Part shown: positions 7,613 to 12,398 of the stretch, in pieces | Layout: each line of letters begins with the position of its first letter | Numbering within the stretch: position 1 is the first letter of the stretch | Source of the DNA: Armatimonadetes bacterium UBA5352 | Lineage (GTDB): Bacteria > Armatimonadota > Zipacnadia > Zipacnadales > UBA5352 | Assembly: GCA_002411015.1 (NCBI GenBank) | Contig: DHPY01000081.1 | Coordinates: 1-12,398 of the forward strand | DNA: 12,398 nt | Reading direction: 5' to 3' | Position numbers and translations under genes: made by a program | Notes under the pieces: model-generated | Database searches by the model: none | What the model was told of the DNA's origin: nothing | The model's input: the letters and a program-made list of their open reading frames with translations, nothing else

Positions 7613-7637
7613 GGGATGCTTCCGGATCGTATGGCCG

Positions 7638-8351
7638 CTATGGTGTCCAGTGCTGGAGGTTCCCGCGGATGTAGCTGCCCGCAAGCCACTTCGAGTGCCC
7701 ATCAGCGTAACCGATGTTGCAGCCCTGGTTGTGGCGGCCCTGCTTGTAGTCGGTCTGGTAGTAGCCCGCGAGCGGATAGGTGCTGTTGTAGCCGACCGCG
7801 GTTGGATCGCGTACTGGATCCCAGGTGCCGGGAACATATCAGAAGTTGCCCGACGGGCTGGTCACGTAGGACTGGTTCAGCATGTACGCGCCTGAGTCAA
7901 GGAAGAAGAAGGTGTCGGCGGGCGCCAGGACCCGCGCCATCTTGATGCCCGAGTAGCTGCTCGTGCGCAGATCAGGACAGAGGTTGCGATTGAAGCCGTA
8001 GTCGCCGGAGTAGACCGGCTCCCCGTCGGCCGACGGGCAGAAGAAAATCTGGCGGTTCATCACGTAGGCGAAGATCACATCGTACGTCAACCAGAAAGCG
8101 GTGAAGGCCGAGTTCTTACTCACCGGTCCCTGGGCGGTGCCGTTGGTCACTACGAGCCCCGGCGGATACGTCTCGTCGTAGTCCTGGGTGTACATCATCG
8201 CGCCAAGCGCGATCTGCTTGACGTTGCTCAGACAGGAGGACTGGCGCGCCTTCTCACGCGCCCTGGCGAAGACCGGGAACAGGATCGCGGCCAGAATGGC
8301 GATGATCGCGATCACTACCAGCAGCTCGATCAGGGTGAACCCTCGTCGCAT
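7638..8351 (-). pseudogene. Pseudopilin duplicate broken by one in-frame TGA
   Basis: This is a tandem paralogue of the 6685-7398 gene. From ATG 8351 (GAGGAGG about 8 nt upstream) it encodes MRRG then FTLIELLVVIAIIAILAA, and follows its sister closely to TSPSGNF at residue 170. Codon 171 is TGA (7839-7841), where the sister has TGG (Trp) in SFWYIPGTWD. Reading on in the same frame gives YVPGTWD, the full H-x9-DG motif and an HWTP end at TAG 7638, for exactly 237 codons, the same length as the sister. There is no frameshift or other stop. A single G-to-A change therefore breaks an otherwise intact gene. Recoding of TGA as Trp is unlikely: TGG is used for Trp throughout the window, and TGA ends the membrane-protein gene at 6614. 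The alternatives are a functional 170-residue truncated protein or a sequencing error. The shortened product would keep the signal and helix but lose the H-x9-DG region. Confidence 0.85.
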
Positions 8352-8695
8352 TGGAGTGGCCTCCTCGGTCTGCGGCTCGAATGTCAACGGCTTCCTCCAC
8401 CTCCGCAGCCCGGCCCCTGAACCTCCAGGCCACGTAGGCAGTCCAGTGCGAGCATCCGTAGTCAGCACATCACAGACACGAGCAGCCTTCATACGCCCGG
8501 CACTTAACGTGTTCCACAATCTACGACGCGCACCTCCTCAGGAACTTCGCAGAAGCCATTTTTTTTAAGCTGCGCCTGCCAGAGCCATCTGTGCGTCACC
8601 CACCGCTGTGCCGTGAAGGAGAATCGGCCCCCGCCGCCGAACCTCCCACGCCGTTGCTGCGCAGCTCACGAACGACAGCTTTGGAGGAGCGAGCA
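8352..8695. other. Divergent intergenic region upstream of aminotransferase
   Basis: These 344 bp separate the pseudopilin duplicate (leftward) from the aminotransferase (rightward), so both promoters are expected here. The notable element is an uninterrupted run of eight T at 8559-8566, unusual in such GC-rich DNA, preceded by a weak CTTC/GAAG hairpin (8545-8555). It could be a weak plus-strand terminator or an A-tract element upstream of a minus-strand promoter. No gene or clear promoter is recognised. Confidence 0.4.
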
Positions 8696-9934
8696 ATGCC
8701 CGTTCTTGCGATCAATGGCGGAGAGAAGACACGTACCGAGGGCTGGCCGGCATGGCCGCCGGACGATCCGGGGTTCCTCGAGAACCTCGGGAAGGTCATC
8801 GAGTCGAAGGTTTGGGGGGTCGGTGGCGAATGGACGCGCAAGGCCGAGGAGATGATGGCGGAGTACCACGACGCGAAGTTCGCGGCAGCCTGCACCTCCG
8901 GCACGTCCGCCATTGAGCTGACGCTGCGCGCCTGCGGCGTCGGCCCGGGCAGCGAGGTGATCGTGCCTCCGTACACCTTCATCGCGACCGCAAGCTCTGT
9001 GGTGGCCGCAGGGGCAGTGCCGGTCTTCGTGGACATCGACGAAGAGACATTCAACATAGACCCCGCGAAGACCGAGGAGGCTATCACCGATCGCACCGCC
9101 GCGATCATCGCGGTGCACATCGGCGGCTCCCCGGCGGACATGGACCCGATCATGGAGATCGCACGCAGCCGCGGCGTGAAGGTCATCGAGGACTGCGCGC
9201 AGGCGCACGGCGCGATCTACAAGGGCCGCAAGGTCGGCGCCATCGGTGACGCGGGCGCCTTCAGCTTCCAGTCATCGAAGAACGTCACAGCGGGCGAGGG
9301 CGGCATGGTGCTGACCAATGACGCCGACATCTACTCGCGCGCGTGGTCCATCATCAACGTCGGCCGCGTGCCCGAGGGCGAGTGGTATGACCACCGCGTG
9401 ATGGGCTGGAACCTGCGCATGACGCAGTTCCAGGGCGCGCTGATCTCCCGCGGGATGGAGCTGCTGCCGGAGCACTTCGAGCTGCGCGCGAAGAACGGGG
9501 AGTACCTCCGCCAGCGCCTCGAGGACGTCGAGGGCGTCTGCCTGCAGAAGCTCACCCACCCGGACAACGTCTCGGCGTTCCACCTGTATGTCTTCCTCTA
9601 CGACCCCGAGGCCTTCGGCGGCCTCAGCCGCGACCGCTTCATCCAGGCGCTTGGCGCGGAGGGCATCCCGTGCGCGAAGGGCTACAACCCGCTCTACCGT
9701 GAGGGCGTCTTCGCGGCTACGGTGCATATGGATGCGTTCCCGTTCTGTGCGCCCTACTATGAGGGGGAGTGCGACTACACCGCGGTCTCCTGCCCGGCCT
9801 GCGAGCGCATCTGCGACGAGCGCGGGTTCTGGATGAGCCAGCGCACCGGACTTGCCGACGAGCAGGCGATGGACGACATCGTGAACGCGATGCTGAAGAT
9901 CCGCGACAACCTCGGCGAACTGGCGGAGGCGTAG
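8696..9934 (+). CDS. DegT/DnrJ/EryC1/StrS-family PLP aminotransferase
   Basis: This is a 412-residue cytoplasmic fold-type I PLP enzyme. Members transfer an amino group, usually from glutamate, to keto-sugars or cyclitols for nucleotide-sugar, polysaccharide or antibiotic pathways. The ATG at 8696 has GGAGGAG 7 nt upstream and gives the family N-terminus, LAINGGEKTRTEGWPAWP. Motifs: TSGTSAIEL (68-76) for phosphate binding, PPYTFIATASS (91-101), DIDEETFNID, EDCAQAHGA (165-173; D166 should contact the PLP pyridine nitrogen), and FSFQSSKNVTAGEGGMV with K195 as the Schiff-base lysine. The C-terminal part has CPACERICDERGFWM (366-380), the position of the family's usual C-P-x-x-E segment. All key residues are present. 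The exact substrate is unknown, and no nucleotide-sugar dehydratase or glycosyltransferase is adjacent. Upstream is the divergent pseudopilin copy; downstream is a repeat cluster, so it is probably a single-gene transcript. Stop is TAG. Confidence 0.9.
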   Translation: MPVLAINGGEKTRTEGWPAWPPDDPGFLENLGKVIESKVWGVGGEWTRKAEEMMAEYHDAKFAAACTSGTSAIELTLRACGVGPGSEVIVPPYTFIATASSVVAAGAVPVFVDIDEETFNIDPAKTEEAITDRTAAIIAVHIGGSPADMDPIMEIARSRGVKVIEDCAQAHGAIYKGRKVGAIGDAGAFSFQSSKNVTAGEGGMVLTNDADIYSRAWSIINVGRVPEGEWYDHRVMGWNLRMTQFQGALISRGMELLPEHFELRAKNGEYLRQRLEDVEGVCLQKLTHPDNVSAFHLYVFLYDPEAFGGLSRDRFIQALGAEGIPCAKGYNPLYREGVFAATVHMDAFPFCAPYYEGECDYTAVSCPACERICDERGFWMSQRTGLADEQAMDDIVNAMLKIRDNLGELAEA

Positions 9935-9965
9935 GGGTTGGCGATGGTTGACCGCTCCCGTCGCG

Positions 9966-10047
9966 CATGGGCCGACCTCGGCTGGCTTCGATCAGGAGGG
10001 GCCGCACGAGCCGCGACCGCCGTTTATCGCGGCGAGGTCGGCCCATG
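9966..10047. repeat. 15-bp perfect inverted repeat (A/A')
   Basis: CATGGGCCGACCTCG (9966-9980) and CGAGGTCGGCCCATG (10033-10047) are exact reverse complements 52 nt apart. The second arm lies inside the loop of the larger inverted repeat 9995-10120, while the first lies outside it, so the two cannot both form simple nested hairpins. Confidence 0.8.
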
Positions 10048-10120
10048 GCGCCGCGGCAGGAGCGTCCGACGAGGGCCGTCGCGTCCGCTCCTTCGTCGCG
10101 GACGCTCGTGCGGCCCCTCC
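9995..10120. repeat. 17-bp perfect inverted repeat (B/B')
   Basis: GGAGGGGCCGCACGAGC (9995-10011) pairs exactly with 10104-10120. The stem can be prolonged by CCGCGAC (10011-10017) with GTCGCGG (10095-10101) after a small bulge. A competing 9-bp pairing exists at 10060-10068 with 10099-10107. Each arm is also a copy of the GGAGGGGC dispersed repeat seen at 3319-3335, so this is two copies in opposite orientation. Confidence 0.8.
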
Positions 10121-10150
10121 GAAGGCAGATGGCGGGGGATGTCTACCCTT

Positions 10151-10188
10151 GACCTCTCCCCCCGACCCCTTCTCCGTTCCGGAAGAGG
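10151..10188 (+). repeat. 38-bp C/T-rich direct repeat, copy 1
   Basis: It begins GACCTCTCCCCCCG and ends CTCCGTTCCGGAAGAGG. It differs from the copy exactly 150 bp downstream at 2 of 38 positions. The halves are partly self-complementary (CTCT...TTCC with GGAA...AGAG), so each copy can fold. Confidence 0.8.
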
Positions 10189-10205
10189 AGGAGGACGGCA
10201 ACGGC

Positions 10206-10224
10206 GGCAGGCAGGATGCCTGCC
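10206..10224. repeat. GGATGCC-type hairpin
   Basis: GGCAGGCA and TGCCTGCC are perfect 8-bp arms around GGA. A weaker related palindrome (GACAG/CTGTC) is at 12251-12265 in the opposite sense, suggesting a second short dispersed family. Confidence 0.6.
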
Positions 10225-10254
10225 CCACGGAAAGACGCGGTTCCTTCACCGTGG

Positions 10255-10273
10255 CGCAGGCTTCCAGCCTGCG
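10255..10273. repeat. TTCCA-loop hairpin, copy 1
   Basis: CGCAGGCT and AGCCTGCG are perfect 8-bp arms around TCC. The central GGCTTCCAGCC is shared with copies at 10366 and 10412, but the flanking stem pairs differ and compensate. Confidence 0.7.
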
Positions 10274-10300
10274 ATCCGTTTGCTGTTGCCGTCGCGCCGT

Positions 10301-10338
10301 GACCTCTCCCCCCGGCCCCCTCTCCGTTCCGGAAGAGG
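10301..10338 (+). repeat. 38-bp C/T-rich direct repeat, copy 2
   Basis: This copy matches 10151-10188 at 36 of 38 positions and continues into GGGGGGAA, like the G-tract end of the element at 3379-3446. The two direct copies flank a segment holding two hairpins. Confidence 0.8.
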
Positions 10339-10365
10339 GGGGGAAGGTGGTGTCGCTCATAGCGA

Positions 10366-10380
10366 CGGGCTTCCAGCCCG
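10366..10380. repeat. TTCCA-loop hairpin, copy 2
   Basis: CGGGCT and AGCCCG are perfect 6-bp arms around TCC, preceded by TAGCGA as in copy 3 at 10412. The right arm diverges (CCGCC) where copy 3 continues its pairing. Confidence 0.7.
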
Positions 10381-10411
10381 CCGCCCGTTGTCGTGTAGTG
10401 TCGTTCGTAGC

Positions 10412-10430
10412 GACGGGCTTCCAGCCCGTC
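10412..10430. repeat. TTCCA-loop hairpin, copy 3
   Basis: GACGGGCT and AGCCCGTC are perfect 8-bp arms around TCC, preceded by TCGTTCGTAGC. The same left half, TTCGTAACGACGGGCTTCCA, recurs at 12279-12298 without its right arm. Confidence 0.75.
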
Positions 10431-10459
10431 AGCCGTTCCACTCCGTCCCACTTGCGGCC

Positions 10460-12250
10460 TTGTCACCGACCTTCGCCTGCGTCGCCCTGCTGCTCCTGAG
10501 CCTCCAACTCGTCTGCGCGCAGCAGATGCTCCCGATCATCGAGCGCGGACCGGTGGGCTACCTGCACGGGACCACACTCCTGCAGGCGACCGGCAACCTC
10601 ACCGCCGGCGACTTCGCGCACCCAACCATCGCCGACTGGGATGGCGATGGCGCGCCAGATCTCGTCTGCGGCTCAGGCTACGGCGACCTGCTGCTCTTCA
10701 AGCGCAGCGGCGAGCAGCCGTTCGGGCCCGCGAGGGCCCTCCTGCCGTCAGGCGAGATCGGGCTGGCGGACCGTCCGCAGCGGCTGCAGGTCTCCCCGTG
10801 GCTCGGCGCGCTCGATGGCGACGGCCAGATGAACCTGCTGCTTGGCATCGGCGACCGCGTCTTCCGCTATGAGGTGCGCGAGGGCACGACCGTTGGCGGC
10901 ACGCTCATTGCCGGGCGTGGCTCCAGCGTGGAGCTGCCAGGCCCGCTCGCGCCATGCGCAGCCACTCTCGATGGCGCGGAGGCCTCGGTGCTGCTGATGG
11001 ATGGCCTCGGGCGCGGCTACCGGCTGACCGACGCCGGCGCCGAGCCGCTGATGGTCGCGGGGGTGCAGCTTCAGGTTGCCCCACCGGCGCGCGCATGGGC
11101 CGGGCGATGGGACGCAGATGACCTCGCGGACCTCGTTATCGGCAGCGGCACCGGCCGTGTGGCGCTCTACCGAGGGCTTGGAGGCGGCGTCTTCGACGCG
11201 CCGCAGGAGCTCATCTCAGAGGCGGACGCGCTCGATCGCGATGCGGCTCCATGGGCGGCCGACTGGGATGGCGATGGCGACCTCGACCTGCTGATCGGCG
11301 GCCGCGGCGGCTTCGTCGCGCTCTACACGCGCGAAGGAGACAGGCTCACCTCCGCCGGGCTCCTCCAGCAGACGGATGCGCCGGTGGACGCCGGACGCTG
11401 CGCCCACGCGACCACGGGCGACTGGAACGGTGACGGCCTCACCGACCTCGTCCTCGGCGGCGAGGACGGGCGGGTCACGCTGTTCGCGCGGCTGCCGGGC
11501 ACGCCGATGCGCTTCGAGCGCGGCTTGCGCATCGCCGGCACCGACGGCCCTGTGCTGGCGCCCGGCTCGGGGCACCTGCGGTACGCCGCACCCGCGCTGA
11601 CTGACTGGGACGCCGATGGCGACCTCGACCTGCTCGTGGGCGGCGCGGACGGGCGCATCCTGCTCTGGCGCAACAGCGGGAGCCTCCAGCCGCTCGGCCC
11701 GCTGCAGGTGAGCGGCGCCGACCTGCGCGCGATCGGCATCGCGGTCCCGGCCCCGAGCGACTTCAATGGCGACGGCGACACCGACCTGTTCGTGGGCGGG
11801 CGGCCGCTGCCTGAGCGCGAGCCTGAGCCGGGGATCATGCTGCCTGAGATCCCGCCGGGCTGCGCCTACTATGAGAACACGGCGGCGGGTGCGGGCATCC
11901 TCCCGGTCTTCTCGAAGGGCGTGCCGATCGCGACGATGCTTCTTTCAGATGGCGGCCTGATCCGCGAGGCCGGCTTCCTGAATCCCTACGCGATGTACCC
12001 GGCGCGCTGGGGGAGAGGAATCGACTTCATCATGGTCACCATGCAGGGCACCTTCGCGTTCGCGAACACCGCGCGCCCCGGGTCGTATGCCTGTCTCACC
12101 GCCGCGACACGCGGCCGGAGCCTCCCGCGCGCGCTCCTGCCGCCGCTCTACTCCGCAACGCCTGCGCAGCTTGACGGCACCGATGGCCTGCTCGCCGCCG
12201 ACTGCGCCTACGGCTTCGTGACCTGGTACGAGCGCGCGGCGGTGCAGTAG
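10460..12250 (+). CDS. Exported FG-GAP/VCBS beta-propeller protein, start uncertain
   Basis: This is an extracytoplasmic repeat protein of about 596 residues from the TTG at 10460. Seven clear calcium-loop motifs of the DxDGDGxxD type mark propeller blades: DWDGDGAPD (59-67), ALDGDGQMN (117), RWDADDLAD (216), DWDGDGDLD (268), DWNGDGLTD (321), DWDADGDLD (382) and DFNGDGDTD (434). A degenerate one, TLDGAEAS, is near 169. Most are followed by LxxGxxxGxxxLY/F, as in integrin-like FG-GAP repeats. The last 130 residues are non-repetitive. A hydrophobic segment ACVALLLLSLQLVCA ending before QQ looks like a signal peptide. The start is not secure: TTG 10460 has no ribosome binding site and leaves no basic residue before the hydrophobic core. 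The frame is open back to 9938 (with an ATG at 10142), but that part is repeat-derived. The true start may have been replaced when repeats inserted. Ligand and role are unknown; adhesion or carbohydrate binding is typical of such proteins. Stop is TAG. Confidence 0.75.
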   Translation: MSPTFACVALLLLSLQLVCAQQMLPIIERGPVGYLHGTTLLQATGNLTAGDFAHPTIADWDGDGAPDLVCGSGYGDLLLFKRSGEQPFGPARALLPSGEIGLADRPQRLQVSPWLGALDGDGQMNLLLGIGDRVFRYEVREGTTVGGTLIAGRGSSVELPGPLAPCAATLDGAEASVLLMDGLGRGYRLTDAGAEPLMVAGVQLQVAPPARAWAGRWDADDLADLVIGSGTGRVALYRGLGGGVFDAPQELISEADALDRDAAPWAADWDGDGDLDLLIGGRGGFVALYTREGDRLTSAGLLQQTDAPVDAGRCAHATTGDWNGDGLTDLVLGGEDGRVTLFARLPGTPMRFERGLRIAGTDGPVLAPGSGHLRYAAPALTDWDADGDLDLLVGGADGRILLWRNSGSLQPLGPLQVSGADLRAIGIAVPAPSDFNGDGDTDLFVGGRPLPEREPEPGIMLPEIPPGCAYYENTAAGAGILPVFSKGVPIATMLLSDGGLIREAGFLNPYAMYPARWGRGIDFIMVTMQGTFAFANTARPGSYACLTAATRGRSLPRALLPPLYSATPAQLDGTDGLLAADCAYGFVTWYERAAVQ

Positions 12251-12398
12251 GACAGCCATCCTGTCGTTCGCCGTTTCGTTCGTAACGACGGGCTTCCACT
12301 TACATTCCAGAAATCGCGCAAGGTTCAAGCGTCAGCGGGCTGAGAGGCCGAGAGCAAAGGTCGTTCAGGAGGGGCGAGCGCAGCTCGAAGAGCTGACC
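12251..12398. repeat. Downstream repeat remnants
   Basis: After the propeller gene come a weak GACAG/CTGTC hairpin (12251-12265), a half copy of the TTCCA element (12279-12298) that stops where the right arm should begin, about 60 bp without recognisable features, and a GGAGGGGC repeat copy (12361-12376) followed by a CAGCTC/GAGCTG hairpin (12381-12395). No gene is seen before the window ends. Confidence 0.6.

Larger units (their letters stand above)
7399..7637. other. Intergenic region between duplicated pseudopilins
   Basis: These 239 bp lie between the start of the intact pseudopilin and the ancestral end of its duplicate. They hold the AAGGAGG ribosome binding site, a possible -10 box and a hairpin behind the upstream copy. 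No gene is seen. The presence of both promoter-like and terminator-like elements suggests the two copies are separate transcription units. Confidence 0.5.
9935..10459. repeat. Cluster of dispersed repeats and palindromes
   Basis: These 525 bp between the aminotransferase and the beta-propeller gene consist mostly of repeats: two interlocked long inverted repeats (9966-10120), two copies of a 38-bp C/T-rich direct repeat, and four short hairpins, three of them with a TTCCA loop. Translating any frame gives low-complexity, repeat-derived peptide (for example GWKPVA or LSPRP motifs), so I do not call genes here, although the frames stay open. Confidence 0.75.

Noticed and set aside
7839..7841. 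TGA read as tryptophan through an alternative genetic code
   Set aside because: TGG encodes Trp throughout the window and TGA is the natural stop of the membrane-protein gene at 6612-6614, directly before a terminator.
6367..7895. Similar hydrophobic antisense peptides (ADVAA.KPLRVP.. with AALLVV) opposite both pseudopilin copies
   Set aside because: The similarity simply reflects duplication of the pseudopilin genes on the other strand; there are no convincing starts and one frame runs through the terminator.
10143..10441. CRISPR-like array from regularly repeated motifs
   Set aside because: The 38-bp units occur only twice, 150 bp apart, and the segment between them is itself made of other repeats. 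There are no uniform spacers and no cas genes.
9992..10466. Small proteins with GWKPVA or RLEACAT-like repeats on the minus strand of the repeat cluster
   Set aside because: These peptides are translations of the palindromic repeats themselves and appear in several frames; there is no ribosome binding site or domain.
9..12376. Composite transposon bounded by the 16-bp end repeats
   Set aside because: No transposase or integrase lies between them, further copies of the core occur internally, and the window edges are arbitrary.

Overview
The window is GC-rich bacterial chromosomal DNA. The two pseudopilin genes begin with a type IV prepilin leader followed by FARAREKARQSSCLSN and end in an H-x9-DG motif. 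Gene families of this form are greatly expanded in Armatimonadota and also common in Planctomycetes and Lentisphaerae. I therefore infer an Armatimonadota-like, probably environmental, genome; no marker gene in the window proves it. I see no rRNA, tRNA, CRISPR array, transposase or integrase.

Layout. On the minus strand at the left are a secreted heparinase II/III-type polysaccharide lyase with a long beta-rich tail (58-3192) and an iron-dependent alcohol dehydrogenase (3456-4628), separated by 263 bp of palindromes and dispersed repeats. Divergent from these, on the plus strand, are two adjacent paralogous integral membrane proteins (5029-5892 and 5901-6614), the first with a proline-rich cytoplasmic-type tail. 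They are closed by a strong hairpin terminator shared with the converging pseudopilin gene (6685-7398, minus). Upstream of that gene lies its tandem duplicate (7638-8351, minus), which is intact except for one TGG-to-TGA change. Back on the plus strand are a DegT/DnrJ/EryC1/StrS-type PLP aminotransferase (8696-9934), a 500-bp cluster of at least three dispersed repeat families (9935-10445), and an exported FG-GAP/VCBS beta-propeller protein (to 12250). Truncated repeat copies follow it to the window end.

How the genes fit together. The lyase, the alcohol dehydrogenase and the sugar-type aminotransferase could all touch carbohydrate metabolism, but they are not one operon, and the shared theme is inference. 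The clearest functional unit is the membrane-protein pair. It has 8 bp between the genes, one terminator and shared sequence landmarks along its whole length. The family is known to me only as uncharacterised.

Most worth a second look: the membrane pair; the single nonsense mutation in the second pseudopilin; the repeat cluster, where hairpins keep a TTCCA loop while stem base pairs covary and where two long inverted repeats interlock; and the beta-propeller gene, whose open reading frame runs upstream through these repeats and has no convincing start codon.
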